64,000 nt of DNA from Pararheinheimera marina (GCF_042654345.1 NZ_JBHSGB010000002.1:124001-188000); one strand, 5' to 3'; shown: positions 1 to 9,306, numbered from the stretch's first letter. Numbers and translations: made by a program. Notes: generated from the letters alone by a model not told the origin.

Positions 1-655
1 TGAGCCGGTCAAAGTCTGGCTCTGCATTCCACAGCATGGCCAGTTGACGCCGTGCCAGTTCCAGTTCGCCTTGCAGCCGCGCGCTGTCGAGTGAGGTCTG
101 CAATAAACGCCTCTCTAAGCGCGCCACGTCGGCTTGCAGCACCAGGGCTTGTGCCGCGCGCTGCTGCGCCGTAGCCAGCGCCTGTTGCTCCAGCGTGGCA
201 CGCTCTGCCAGCCAGTTCAGCTGCTGTTGCAGGCTTAGTACTTCAATAAAACGCCCGGTGCTTAGCGCCAGCGCGTCCAGCTTGTCGGCAGCAAAACGGG
301 CCTGCGTCAGTTGTGTTTGTTCGCTGGCCTGCTGGCTACGCCGCTGTGCCTTGTCGCCACGTTCCAGCAACTGACTGAACAGTAAACTGACTTCAGCGTC
401 TTTGACGCCACTCTGCTCACCAGTACCAAGCAGGTTTTCAGCCGACAGCTCCAGCTCAGGGTCGGGCTTGAGTAACGCCAGTTGCTGCAACGCAGCGTCC
501 TGACGCAATTGGTAAGGGTAAGGTTGTAGTGCCGGACTGTGCTGCAGCGTGCGCTGCAAGGCATCCGCCAATGTGAGTTCAGCCGCAACCAGCTGAAAAC
601 TGGCAGATAGCCCAATAGCCAACAGCAGCACACGTTGGCCAAATAAAATCGACAT
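1..655 (-). CDS. TolC-family outer-membrane efflux protein (CzcC-like), 3' end outside window
   Basis: About 218 residues of the N-terminus are visible. The gene reads leftward and leaves the window, so it has no stop here. ATG is at 655-653 and is followed by a signal peptide (MSILFGQRVLLLAIGLSASF, then VAA|ELTLADAL). The mature part is long amphipathic helix rich in Gln, Leu and Ala, as in TolC/CzcC channel subunits (start of OEP domain 1, LADALQRTLQHSPAL). This is the outer-membrane duct of a tripartite RND pump. A His-rich exported protein lies directly upstream on the same strand, as czcI lies before czcC in metal-efflux operons, so a heavy-metal pump is the likely context. The substrate is inference. 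Confidence 0.8.
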   Translation of the reverse strand, partial: MSILFGQRVLLLAIGLSASFQLVAAELTLADALQRTLQHSPALQPYPYQLRQDAALQQLALLKPDPELELSAENLLGTGEQSGVKDAEVSLLFSQLLERGDKAQRRSQQASEQTQLTQARFAADKLDALALSTGRFIEVLSLQQQLNWLAERATLEQQALATAQQRAAQALVLQADVARLERRLLQTSLDSARLQGELELARRQLAMLWNAEPDFDRL

Positions 656-701
656 AAAAATGCTCCGTATAAATTACTGAAAACTATGACTAATCAGTAA
701 C

Positions 702-1031
702 TCAAACGGTGGGTGGCGGTAACAAAGGGCGGTAATTCAAACCACGGAAAAAACTGGGGGCAGCCCCTGGACCAGCAAGCGGCATAGGCTCTGCCAACTG
801 CTGCGGCTGGTAGCTGACAAAACACAGCACATGCGCGTGCGGCTCGGCGGAGTCGTCATCGCCGTGGGAATGATCGGTATCGGCAGTATACTGGTGTTGG
901 CCCTGATCCATGGTCAGCACATGGTTGTGTTCATCCGGCATATGCAGCACAACACCATCACAGGCCGCAAAGGCGTGATTGAGCATCAGCAACATAATCA
1001 GGCTTAACAGCCAGCGGGATAACGGAGTCAA
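702..1031 (-). CDS. Small His-rich exported protein upstream of TolC gene (CzcI-like position)
   Basis: The frame is open from 1166, but the best start is TTG at 1031, six bases after a GAGGT Shine-Dalgarno. It gives a clean signal peptide (TPLSRWLLSLIMLLMLNHAFA). The mature part has a His/Asp-rich stretch (HSHGDDDSAEPHAHV) typical of metal-binding periplasmic proteins and ends in a proline-rich tail. It precedes the TolC-family gene by about 46 bp on the same strand. CzcI-type proteins occupy this place in czcICBA operons, and a periplasmic metal-binding or regulatory role is inferred from position and composition only. The GTG at 1037 is too close to the Shine-Dalgarno, and the ATG at 1166 would run into the divergent apbE promoter. 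Confidence 0.6.
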   Translation of the reverse strand: MTPLSRWLLSLIMLLMLNHAFAACDGVVLHMPDEHNHVLTMDQGQHQYTADTDHSHGDDDSAEPHAHVLCFVSYQPQQLAEPMPLAGPGAAPSFFRGLNYRPLLPPPTV

Positions 1032-1198
1032 CAGCACACCTCGGGCAAAATTTGCCGTCAAGTTGACCACAAAGTCAGCAGCAGAACAATCAAAAACAGG
1101 AAAAACTGCAGCGGCGGGCAGAAAAACAGCAAGTTTTGATTCAGCCTGACGCCAAAAGGCGTACACTTGCGCGCGGTTTATTTCTACGGGATTTGGTT

Positions 1199-2230
1199 AT
1201 GTTTGTGATGTTAAGAAATCTTCTGCTGTTCACCTTGCTGGCTGGATTAACGGCTTGCTCCGACCCAGGCCCGCAAAAAGTAAAACTGGAAGGCCATACC
1301 ATGGGCACCACCTACCATATCACCTACATTGACCCGACAGGTCAGCAGGACGAGCAGCAGATCCAGCAAAAAATTGATGCCTTGTTGCTGCAAGTGAACC
1401 AGGTGGCGTCCACCTACATGCCCGATTCTGAACTGTCGCGTTTTAACAGCATGCAAAGCACCACACCGGTACAGGCGTCGGCCATGATGCAACTGCTGGT
1501 CCGCGAAGCGCTGCAGCTGGGCGATTTAACCCAGGGTTACCTCGACCCGACCGTAGGTCCGCTGGTGAACTTATGGGGCTTTGGCCCTACCCACAGACCA
1601 GAAAAAGCGCCATCTGACGCCGAAATTGCCGCCATGCTGCCACAAATTGGTTACCACCAAATTCAGCTCAATGGCGATCAGCTCAGCAAAACCCGCCCCG
1701 AGCTCTATATCGATATGTCGTCTTTTGCCAAAGGCTATGGCGTGGATGCCGTCGCTGAACTGCTCGACCAGAACCAAATTCACAATTACCTGGTGGAAAT
1801 TGGTGGTGAGCTGAAAACCAAAGGCCAGTCACTGGCGCAAAAAGACTGGGTGATAGCGGTGGAGAAGCCGATGACCGACGAGCAGGTGGTGCAGCGTTTA
1901 TTCCAGCCCAAAGACAATGCGGTGGCGACATCGGGCGATTACCGGATTTTCTTCGAAGAAAACGGCCAGCGCTTTTCACACCTGATTGACCCGAAAACCG
2001 GTCGTCCTGTGACTCACCGCGTGGCGTCTGTCACTGTGGTGCATCCGTCCTGTATGCGAGCCGACGGCCTGGCCACCGGCTTTCTGGTGATGGGTGTCGA
2101 CAAAGCACTGGAGATTGCCAACGCCGAACAACTGGCGGTGATGCTGATTGAGAAAAACCCGGATGGCAGCTTTACCGAGCATTATTCCGAAGCCTTTAAG
2201 CCTTACCTGCACCAGATGAGCCAGAACTGA
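1199..2230 (+). CDS. apbE: FAD:protein FMN transferase, lipoprotein
   Basis: ApbE transfers FMN from FAD to a Thr of periplasmic flavoproteins such as NqrB/NqrC/RnfG, using Mg2+. The ATG at 1199 is preceded by ACGGGA at a spacing of 7, and the upstream in-frame ATG at 1136 lacks a ribosome site. The N-terminus is a lipoprotein signal with lipobox LTAC. Family landmarks are GHTMGTTYHITY near the mature start, YIDMSSFAKGYGVD mid-protein, GGELKTKG, and the C-terminal SHLIDPKTGRPV with ADGLATGFLVMG. At 343 residues it has normal family length. No nqr or rnf gene is nearby in the window. It is transcribed alone, divergent from the efflux genes, and ends at a strong terminator. Confidence 0.93.
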   Translation: MFVMLRNLLLFTLLAGLTACSDPGPQKVKLEGHTMGTTYHITYIDPTGQQDEQQIQQKIDALLLQVNQVASTYMPDSELSRFNSMQSTTPVQASAMMQLLVREALQLGDLTQGYLDPTVGPLVNLWGFGPTHRPEKAPSDAEIAAMLPQIGYHQIQLNGDQLSKTRPELYIDMSSFAKGYGVDAVAELLDQNQIHNYLVEIGGELKTKGQSLAQKDWVIAVEKPMTDEQVVQRLFQPKDNAVATSGDYRIFFEENGQRFSHLIDPKTGRPVTHRVASVTVVHPSCMRADGLATGFLVMGVDKALEIANAEQLAVMLIEKNPDGSFTEHYSEAFKPYLHQMSQN

Positions 2231-2252
2231 CAGTTCAGCCTTGGTGAGTTGC

Positions 2253-2288
2253 AAAAAAGCCAGTCAGTGAAGCTGACTGGCTTTTTTT
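2253..2288. terminator. Bidirectional rho-independent terminator between apbE and the antiporter gene
   Basis: A perfect 9-bp stem (2259-2267 with 2273-2281) has a 5-nt loop, a run of seven T after it and six A before it, so it can work on both strands. It sits between the converging apbE and cvrA-like genes. Confidence 0.9.
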
Positions 2289-2308
2289 ATAGCGGTGGAA
2301 TTGCGTCG

Positions 2309-4045
2309 CTACGCAGCAGAGGCTTCAGCCTGCTCTTGCTGCGGCAGCGGCCACACAGCCACAGTCGAAATGCGCGCTCCCACCATTTCACAGACTTGCA
2401 ATTCCACCTGACCACACAGGGCTTTACTGCCAAGCTCCGGCTGGCCTGGCAACGCCTGACGCAAGGCATCATCCAGCGATAAACCTGCAGGCAGCTGCAA
2501 GTCGATGCCATAGGAATGCTGCACGTCTTCCACTTTGGTGTAGCCTTTTAGCCGCAACTCACCGTCGGCCAGCGCCTGTGCAGATTCAGCCCGGCCAGAT
2601 AACACCTGGTCAATAAAGCCTCTGACATCAGGTTTAGTGACGATAAACAAATGGTCGCCAGCCAGTAGCTGAGTGGAGCCCCGCGGCGGAATCACCTTAG
2701 TACCGCGGGTGATCATCGCGACCACAGTCCCTTCAGGTAACGCCGTCTGTGACAGGCGACGGCCTGCGGCCCGGCACTGCTCGCCCAGGGTGTATTCGAC
2801 AATTTCGGCGTCGACGTCACCTAATGCGGTAATTTCCAGCGTCGCCGCTGGCGTGACCGGAGGCGCTTCGGTTAACCCCAGCCTGCGGGCAACCCAAGGC
2901 AAGGTCGACCCTTGTACTGTGGCAGAAACAAGCACTACGAAAAATACCGCGCTGAAAATCAGTGGTGCATTGGGTAAGCCATAAATCAGCGGGTAAATCG
3001 CCAGAATAATAGGTACAGAACCACGCAAACCGACCCAGGACACCAGGGTAATTTCACGGCTGTTAAAACCGAACAACTTCAGCACCGGCACCACCGCCAG
3101 AGGCCGCGCCACAAAGGTCAGCGCCACAGCTATTAACAACCCCTGCCACCAGACATCCAGCAAGGTAGAAGGGTTAATCAGCAAACCCAACACCACGAAC
3201 ATGGTAATTTGCCCCATCCAGGCCAGGCCGTCGTGGAACAAAAAGGTGGTGCGCTGAAACACAAAGTTGCTGTTACCAATCACCACACCGGCGATAAAGA
3301 TCGCCAAAAAGCCGCTGCCCCCCAGGTTGGCGGCAATACCAAAACTCAGTAAGCCAAAGGCCAGCACCATCACAGGGTATAAACCCGAAGTGGTCAGCTC
3401 AATTTTATTGATCACCCGCACCGCCAGCCAGCCGATCGCCAGTCCCACCACAGAGCCCAGGCCCATTTGCTGCACAAACAACATCAGCAGACCTGTGCCC
3501 GGCTCCAGCTGGTTGACCATAATTTCCAGCAAGCCCACGGTCAGGAAAATGGCCATCGGGTCGTTGGTGGCACTTTCAATTTCCAGCGTGGCTTTCAGGC
3601 GGGCATTGATATGAATACCGGCGTTACGCAGCAACGAAAACACCGCGGCGGCGTCGGTAGAACCGACAATGGCACCAATCAGCAGGCCGTAATACAGCGG
3701 CACGTCGAGAATATAAGCTGCGGCCAGGCCGGTCACGGCAGAGGTAATAGCCACCCCCAGCGTCGCCAGTACCGAAGCGGGTTTCCAGACTTGTTTAATC
3801 GACTTCAGCGGGGTTTGCAGACCACCGTCGAACAAAATAATGGCCAGCGCCAACGAGCCAAGCGCATGGGCAATTTGCGCGTTATCAAACTTAATACCAC
3901 CTGGGCCATCTTCGCCGGCCAGCATGCCGACCAACAAAAACAACACCAATACCGGCATGCCCAACCGGGCGGAAATTTTACTGGATAAGATGCCAAGCAC
4001 GATCAGCAACGCGCCCAGCAGAATAATCTGGTCTATAACAAACAT
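2309..4045 (-). CDS. cvrA: K+/H+ antiporter of the CPA1 family (CvrA/NhaP2 type)
   Basis: An inner-membrane cation/proton antiporter. Residues 1-390 are a Na_H_Exchanger domain with about 12 membrane segments. It contains the LFDGGLQTPL and IVGSTDAAAVFSLL signatures (substrate-site region) and LEIESATNDPMAIFL. The cytoplasmic tail holds a TrkA_C (RCK-C) domain (about 405-485, with RAAGRRLSQTALPEGTVVAMI and GDHLFIVTKP), followed by a CorC/HlyC-like domain (about 500-570). This order is diagnostic of NhaP2/CvrA rather than NhaP. Its 578 residues match E. coli CvrA. An AGGA site lies 6-7 bases before ATG 4045. In known members the protein controls cytoplasmic K+ and pH at low osmolarity or alkaline load. 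Confidence 0.92.
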   Translation of the reverse strand: MFVIDQIILLGALLIVLGILSSKISARLGMPVLVLFLLVGMLAGEDGPGGIKFDNAQIAHALGSLALAIILFDGGLQTPLKSIKQVWKPASVLATLGVAITSAVTGLAAAYILDVPLYYGLLIGAIVGSTDAAAVFSLLRNAGIHINARLKATLEIESATNDPMAIFLTVGLLEIMVNQLEPGTGLLMLFVQQMGLGSVVGLAIGWLAVRVINKIELTTSGLYPVMVLAFGLLSFGIAANLGGSGFLAIFIAGVVIGNSNFVFQRTTFLFHDGLAWMGQITMFVVLGLLINPSTLLDVWWQGLLIAVALTFVARPLAVVPVLKLFGFNSREITLVSWVGLRGSVPIILAIYPLIYGLPNAPLIFSAVFFVVLVSATVQGSTLPWVARRLGLTEAPPVTPAATLEITALGDVDAEIVEYTLGEQCRAAGRRLSQTALPEGTVVAMITRGTKVIPPRGSTQLLAGDHLFIVTKPDVRGFIDQVLSGRAESAQALADGELRLKGYTKVEDVQHSYGIDLQLPAGLSLDDALRQALPGQPELGSKALCGQVELQVCEMVGARISTVAVWPLPQQEQAEASAA

Positions 4046-4129
4046 GGTTTTTCCTGCCTTGCAGAGCCCAAACGCTCTGCTGAATCTGAACTAAGGAGTG
4101 ACGGACACCCCTATCCGGGAACCAATGGC

Positions 4130-4438
4130 TTAGACTGGCGGGGCTCTGGCGTCAAAGGGAAGTGTGGTACTGAACCCGGATGCTAAGCCGCGGTGCGGCG
4201 CCAGTGGCATCTCGCCGAATTCCGCCGCTGCCAGCGTGCTATGACTGAGCAGGGTTTTCTGCTGATCGGGCGTGTCGGCCAGGCATTTTTGCGGCGAAAA
4301 ACTGCTGCCATGCGCCTGCAATGCCACCAGGGTGGTGCTGCGTTTGGCCTCGACCCTTGGCTCGTGCGCCACCATGGCCTGTGCCGGAAACAGCACAACC
4401 AGGTACAGCAGCAAGGTCAATAAGGAGGCAAACTTCAA
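4130..4438 (-). CDS. Small exported protein of unknown function, TTG start
   Basis: 102 residues with a typical signal peptide (MKFASLLTLLLYLVVLFPAQA, cleaved before MVAHE). The start is TTG at 4438, with AAAGGA eight bases upstream. The mature chain of about 80 residues has a single Cys (PQKCLADT), no recognisable domain and a proline-rich end (DARAPPV). It lies 85 bp upstream of the antiporter gene on the same strand, so co-transcription is possible. No family is recognised. Reality of the gene rests on the signal peptide and the ribosome site. Confidence 0.5.
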   Translation of the reverse strand: MKFASLLTLLLYLVVLFPAQAMVAHEPRVEAKRSTTLVALQAHGSSFSPQKCLADTPDQQKTLLSHSTLAAAEFGEMPLAPHRGLASGFSTTLPFDARAPPV

Positions 4439-4546
4439 GCAGGTGGTCCTTTGGTCAGGTGGCGAAAGGCGGGACTATAACAGCTGGCATTTTGCCGATG
4501 CAAACAAAGCAGCACGGCGCCCGCTGTGGCACTGTGCTGCTATCGC

Positions 4547-6820
4547 TTATTTATTCCAGTCCGGCGTTTGTTGCTGCTGCAAATGCCGCAGGAAGAAATC
4601 AAACTGGCGGCGCTGCACATAACGGATAGGCCCGCTGGAACGCCCCACCGCATGCTCGCCGCCTGGCACCAGCAATAAATCGAAATCTTTGTCGGCTTTG
4701 ATCAGCGCATTCACCAGCTGCATGGTCGACGCCGGGTCGACATTGCTGTCCTGCTCACCATTAATGATCAGCAAACGGCCGCGCAGCTGGCTGGCATGTT
4801 CGGTCACTGAAGATGCGCGGTATTGCTCCCCGACCGGATACCCAAGCCACTGCTCGTTCCAGCTGATTTTATCCATGCGGTTGTCATAACAACCGGCGTA
4901 AGCGACCCCAACGCTGTAAAACTCCGGATGAAACACCAAAGCACCCACTGTGCTCTGGCCACCAGCCGAGGCGCCGTAAATCCCCACACCATGCTGCAGG
5001 CTGTACCAGGGAAACTGGGCGGCTGCGGCTTTATGCCAGAGGATGCGGTCGGGAAAGCCGGAATCGGCCAGGTTGCGCCAGGCCACATCATGAAAGGCTT
5101 TGGATCTGTTGCCTGTGCCCATGCCGTCGATTTGCACCACAATAAAACCCAGATCGGCCAGCGCTTGCATGCCGATCACTTTATCGCCCCCGGAATGGTA
5201 ACCAAAAGGCCAGAAACTCTTGGGCACAAAGCTGGAGTGTGGCCCGGCATAGATGTTTTCGATCACCGGGTAGCTTTTGTTCGGGTCAAACTGCTGCGGC
5301 CGTACCAGTAAACCCCAGATGTCGGTTTTGCCGTCGCGGCCTTTGCTGACAAAAGGGGTTGGCGCTTTAAAGCCTGCGGCGGTCAGCCGGCTGATATCCC
5401 CCTTGGCGAGCACCCGCAGCAAACTGCCGTCGGCGCTGCGGCGCAGTTCGGCCTGATTCGGCAGGTCGACCCGCGAATACAGGTCAATGTAATGACTGAA
5501 ATCGGCCGAATACACCACCTCATGCGTGGCGTTGGCGCTGGTCAGTGCGGTCAGGCCGCTGCCATCAAAATTAATCCGGTAGTAGTGCACATAATAAGGG
5601 TCTTGTTTCGGGTCCATGCCGCTGGCCGAAAACCAGATTTGTTGCTTCGCCTCGTCCACCCGCTGCACAGCCCGCACCCGCCACTGGCCTTGGGTTACCT
5701 GGTTCAGCAATTTGCCCTGGTTGTTGTAGCGGTATAAATGCGCCCAGCCGTCCCGCTCGGATAACCAGAGTAAGCCTGGGTTGTTGCCCTGTAACAACTG
5801 CAGGTAGCTGCCGCCCCACTGGTCGATAAAAGTCGGGCTTTGCTCAGTGACCAGCGCACTGGCCTGTGCAGTTTTAGCGTCAACCGCCACCACTCTGGCC
5901 AGCTGATGGCCACGTTCGGTGTACTTAAACACAAAACCACTGCTGTCGGAGCGCCATTGCAGCTCATCCAGACTGTAAGGTTTAGCGAATAACTGCGGGT
6001 CTATCGGCTTGAGCTGACGGCTGGCCAGCTGCACCAGCACCGGCTGCTCAATGTCCACCGCGTCGCCGGGTTTAGGGTACAGCTGGGTGATGGTTTTCGG
6101 TTCTAACTGATCGGCCGGCGCCGCCAGCACCCGGCTGACCAGCCGGGCTGTGCCGGGTTTCACTTTCAGCACCAGCAAAGCGCTGCTGTCCGGCGCCCAC
6201 TGAATTGACTGCGGGTCGTAAAAATTCTCAGCGCTGCCGTCGGTACTTTCCAGCACAGTGGCGCCTTTGGCGTCGCTGATCCGCAGGTTATACCCCACTG
6301 TTTGCGCCTGATAACGGCCGTCCGCTGACACTTTAGCGCTGTTTTGTGGCGCAACCCTTAAATCACGCACTACACCAAAAGCTTTCGGCTGGCCCTGGCG
6401 TTGCTGGCGGGCGCAGCTGCTGCCGTCCAGCGCACAGGACCACAGGCTGTCATCGTAATAAAAACGGATATCGGCATTGCGGCCATAACTGAAGCTGTCG
6501 AATGGCAACTGCAATGGCGAGAACTGCTGGCCGCTGGCTTTGCTCAGAGCGTCACTGATGCGCTGGTGGTCAAAGGCCTGTGCTCTGTGGCCCGGTTCCA
6601 GTTGCTCGAGGTAAAAACGAAAACCACCTTCAACACTGAGTTTGTAATAAAAGCTCTGGTTGTCGTCAGTCCACTGCGGTGCCAACAGCACATCGCGGGT
6701 CAGGCCCATCCAGCGCTCTCGCAAATCCAGTGACTGTTCCAGTTGCTGAGAACTGACTTCTGCCTGCACTCCACACAAAGTGAAGCCAAGCGCCACCATG
6801 CTGCCTGCCCAAATTTTCAT
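4547..6820 (-). CDS. S9-family peptidase, dipeptidyl-peptidase IV type, exported
   Basis: A serine exopeptidase with an N-terminal DPP-IV beta-propeller (about residues 60-480, with repeated W-SPDS-like strands such as IQWAPDSSALLVLK and LQWRSDSSGFVFKY). A C-terminal alpha/beta-hydrolase domain follows. Nucleophile elbow is GIYGASAGGQS, acid is in IINGEQDSNVDP and the His is in VPGGEHAVGRS, together the complete triad. The start is set at ATG 6820 (AGGA six bases upstream), which gives a signal peptide MKIWAGSMVALGFTLCGVQA. The upstream in-frame start at 6856 lacks a site and would spoil the signal. It probably releases X-Pro/X-Ala dipeptides or similar in the periplasm. A sodium:solute symporter gene lies upstream on the same strand, behind its own terminator. 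Confidence 0.88.
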   Translation of the reverse strand: MKIWAGSMVALGFTLCGVQAEVSSQQLEQSLDLRERWMGLTRDVLLAPQWTDDNQSFYYKLSVEGGFRFYLEQLEPGHRAQAFDHQRISDALSKASGQQFSPLQLPFDSFSYGRNADIRFYYDDSLWSCALDGSSCARQQRQGQPKAFGVVRDLRVAPQNSAKVSADGRYQAQTVGYNLRISDAKGATVLESTDGSAENFYDPQSIQWAPDSSALLVLKVKPGTARLVSRVLAAPADQLEPKTITQLYPKPGDAVDIEQPVLVQLASRQLKPIDPQLFAKPYSLDELQWRSDSSGFVFKYTERGHQLARVVAVDAKTAQASALVTEQSPTFIDQWGGSYLQLLQGNNPGLLWLSERDGWAHLYRYNNQGKLLNQVTQGQWRVRAVQRVDEAKQQIWFSASGMDPKQDPYYVHYYRINFDGSGLTALTSANATHEVVYSADFSHYIDLYSRVDLPNQAELRRSADGSLLRVLAKGDISRLTAAGFKAPTPFVSKGRDGKTDIWGLLVRPQQFDPNKSYPVIENIYAGPHSSFVPKSFWPFGYHSGGDKVIGMQALADLGFIVVQIDGMGTGNRSKAFHDVAWRNLADSGFPDRILWHKAAAAQFPWYSLQHGVGIYGASAGGQSTVGALVFHPEFYSVGVAYAGCYDNRMDKISWNEQWLGYPVGEQYRASSVTEHASQLRGRLLIINGEQDSNVDPASTMQLVNALIKADKDFDLLLVPGGEHAVGRSSGPIRYVQRRQFDFFLRHLQQQQTPDWNK

Positions 6821-6944
6821 GCTGTTCCTGCACTTAGTTGTTGTTTTGTTTACCAAACTAAAACGAAACCGCGGCCAGGCAAAGAGGAAAACGCAGTTTC
6901 TCGGTAAGGCGCCTGCAGCGGCAGCTGAATGGGAGCTGGCAGAT

Positions 6945-6969
6945 AAAAAAGGGGCTGAATCTCAGCCCC
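6945..6969 (-). terminator. Rho-independent terminator downstream of the symporter gene
   Basis: An 8-bp GC-rich stem (6951-6958 with 6962-6969) has a 3-nt loop and six A on the plus strand (6945-6950). Read leftward this is a hairpin followed by a T-run, placed 23 bases after the symporter stop. Confidence 0.88.
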
Positions 6970-6991
6970 TGCAAAAATTAGCGCCGCCCTG

Positions 6992-8569
6992 TCACCAGAA
7001 CTGCCAGTACAGATACACCAGCAGCATGCTGATAATGGCGCTGCCGTGCAGGTAGAAACGGCTTGGCGTCATATCCAGAGTGCTGACCGCAGCGGCTTCA
7101 GGTTCAGCTTTGGCAGGCTGACGCAGCAGCCACATCACCACACAACACAGCAGGAAGATATAGCCAACGCGGTCCATAAAGGGCACTTCAGGCAATAGCA
7201 GTTTCATCGCCAGTGAGCCAAAGCAGGACAGCAGAGCGGCCGCCAGCGCACCATTGCCTGACGCACCTTTCCAGAAAATGCCCAGCATAAAGATGGCGCA
7301 AATGCCCGGCGTGAAGAAGCCGGTAAATTCCTGAATATACTGGAAGGCCTGTGGGAAGTTGCCCAGCAGCGGTTTAGCCACCAGTACAGCAATCAGCAGC
7401 GCCAGGCCACTGACCAGACGACCCACACCCACCAGCTGTTGTTCGGTTTTGCTGGTTTTGCTAAGCGGCTTGTATAAGTCCAGCGTAAAAATGGTGGCGA
7501 TGGAGTTCATCATCGACGCCAGTGACGACACTATGGCGGCAATAAGCGCCGCGAAGATAAGGCCACGGATCCCTTCAGGCACCAAAGCCAGCAAGGTTGG
7601 GTAGGCCGCATCGGCTTTTTCCACCGCAATACCGCTGGCTGGGTCCTGACTCAGCACATAAGCCGCAATACCAGGCAATACGATAATGACCGGCATCAGC
7701 ATTTTCAGAAAGGCGGCAAACAAAATGCCTTTTTGTGCTTCGGCAAAACTCCTGGCGGCCAAAGCGCGTTGAATAATGTATTGGTTAAAACCCCAGTAAC
7801 TCAGGTTCATCATCCACATACCGCCCAGGATCACCGCCATACCCGGCAGGTTGGCGTATTCCGGGTGGTCTTTGGCCAGGATCATGTCGAATTTCTCCGG
7901 CGCCTTTTGCAATAAGGTGTCAAAACCGGCCAGCACACCAGCGCCATCCGACACCTGATTCAGCGCTATCCAGCTCAGCAGCAAGCCACCACCCACCAGC
8001 AGCAAAATTTGAATGCCGTCGGTCAGCGCCACCGCCTTTAAACCGCCATACAGCGAATAGGACACCGCAATCAGCGCCAGCGCCAGCATGCCCCACACCA
8101 CAGACAAGCCGGTTAAGGTAGCAATGGCGGTCGCGCCCAGCCAGAGTACCGCAGTTAAATTGACAAAGGTGTACAGCAACAGCCAGAACAGGCTCATTAC
8201 GTACTTCACCCTTTTGTCGAAACGCTGCTCCAGAAACTGCGGCATGGTGTAAATGCCTTTGCGCAGAAACACCGGCAGGAAAAACCAGCCGACTAACAGC
8301 AGGGTTAACGCCGCCATCCATTCATAGGAAGCAATGGCCAGACCCACCACAAAGCCGGAGCCCGACATACCGATAATTTGTTCTGCAGAAATATTGGCCG
8401 CAATCAGCGAGGCACCGATGGCCCACCAGGGCAAGGTTTGCCCGGCCAGGAAAAAATCTTTACTGTCTTTCTGATGGCCGGCTTTGTCTTTCGACACCCA
8501 CATTGCCAATACCAGCAGCAGTACCACGTAGCCAATGACGATGGCTGAATCGAGCGCACTGATCACCAT
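6992..8569 (-). CDS. Sodium:solute symporter (SSS/SGLT family), probably sugar
   Basis: 525 residues, about 14 predicted membrane segments, matching SSS proteins of the SGLT type. N-terminal landmarks are LDSAIVIGYVVLLL, KDFFLAGQTLPWWAIGASLIAANISAEQIIGMSGSGF (Na+-site helix region) and the family motif around YSLYGGLKAVALTDGIQ. Mid-protein WGFNQYIIQRALAARS and the GLIFAALIAAIVSSLASMMNS helix match vSGLT-like galactose/glucose transporters, so a sugar is the most likely substrate. This is inference from family resemblance. The gene stands alone between a terminator and an intergenic region of about 220 bp. Confidence 0.88.
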   Translation of the reverse strand: MVISALDSAIVIGYVVLLLVLAMWVSKDKAGHQKDSKDFFLAGQTLPWWAIGASLIAANISAEQIIGMSGSGFVVGLAIASYEWMAALTLLLVGWFFLPVFLRKGIYTMPQFLEQRFDKRVKYVMSLFWLLLYTFVNLTAVLWLGATAIATLTGLSVVWGMLALALIAVSYSLYGGLKAVALTDGIQILLLVGGGLLLSWIALNQVSDGAGVLAGFDTLLQKAPEKFDMILAKDHPEYANLPGMAVILGGMWMMNLSYWGFNQYIIQRALAARSFAEAQKGILFAAFLKMLMPVIIVLPGIAAYVLSQDPASGIAVEKADAAYPTLLALVPEGIRGLIFAALIAAIVSSLASMMNSIATIFTLDLYKPLSKTSKTEQQLVGVGRLVSGLALLIAVLVAKPLLGNFPQAFQYIQEFTGFFTPGICAIFMLGIFWKGASGNGALAAALLSCFGSLAMKLLLPEVPFMDRVGYIFLLCCVVMWLLRQPAKAEPEAAAVSTLDMTPSRFYLHGSAIISMLLVYLYWQFW

Positions 8570-8791
8570 AATTTACCCTTGTTGCCTTTGTTATTTTTTT
8601 ATTTGCCTGCGTACAGGCCAGATGCCGCAGCACCCACTACCCGGCACAGAGCATAAAGCGCCAGGCCTTAGCTGCCAAGCCTGATGTGCGCTTTTATCCG
8701 ACCATAGCATGGGTAATTTTTGAAACATTTTTTTGACAATTCAGCCAAAAAACGACACCCTTGGCGGTGCCAAACAGCAAGGAGGCATATT

Positions 8792-9271
8792 ATGAAACTT
8801 ACACATATCACCCTGGCCGCTTTAGTCTTTAGCAGTTTTTTCAGCCAGGCCGAGCCCGCCAAACGGGAAACCATTGAGCAAGTGCTGAAAGCCACTGACG
8901 CACCGGCGATGCTGGATTACGCTTATGCCCAGATGGAGCAAATGGTGCAGGCCAACCGGACCAACCCCGATGACGCATTAAGCCAGAAACAGCAGCGCGA
9001 AATGCAGCAGCTGTTCCGCTCTGAAATGTCCTGGTCTCAGCTGGAAGAGCCGATTATTGCGGTCTATGCCCAGGTCTTCAGCGAAGACGAAATGCAGAGC
9101 ATTCTGGACTTTTACCAGTCGCCAGCCGGCCAGAAACTGGTGAAACGCCAGCCTGAACTGGTACAGCAGTCGATGCAGATGATGCAAACCCTGATGCAGG
9201 GCATGATGCCAAAAATTCAGGCAATGGCGGAGAAACACGCCAAAGAGCGCGCAGCACAAAGCTCACAGTAA
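8792..9271 (+). CDS. DUF2059 family exported protein
   Basis: ATG 8792 has GGAGG upstream, and a signal peptide follows (MKLTHITLAALVFSSFFSQA|EP). The mature chain of about 140 residues carries the DUF2059 signature: helices with VFSEDEMQSILDFYQSPAGQKLVKRQPELV followed by a Met/Gln-rich helix. DUF2059 proteins are small periplasmic helical proteins of unknown function. It is monocistronic with a hairpin behind it. Confidence 0.85.
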   Translation: MKLTHITLAALVFSSFFSQAEPAKRETIEQVLKATDAPAMLDYAYAQMEQMVQANRTNPDDALSQKQQREMQQLFRSEMSWSQLEEPIIAVYAQVFSEDEMQSILDFYQSPAGQKLVKRQPELVQQSMQMMQTLMQGMMPKIQAMAEKHAKERAAQSSQ

Positions 9272-9280
9272 CCTGTTGCT

Positions 9281-9306
9281 GGGGAGGCTACCACCTCCCC
9301 ACTTTT
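9281..9306 (+). terminator. Hairpin terminator after the DUF2059 gene
   Basis: A 7-bp G/C stem (9281-9287 with 9294-9300) has a 6-nt loop, then ACTTTT. The T-run is short, so the terminator is probably moderate. Confidence 0.6.

Noticed and set aside
307..642. 111-codon open frame on the minus strand
   Set aside because: Shadow in another frame of the TolC-family gene; Cys/Trp/Arg-rich and without any domain.
1032..1166. N-terminal extension of the His-rich exported protein to ATG 1166
   Set aside because: Would bury the signal peptide and cover the apbE promoter; TTG 1031 has a well-spaced Shine-Dalgarno.
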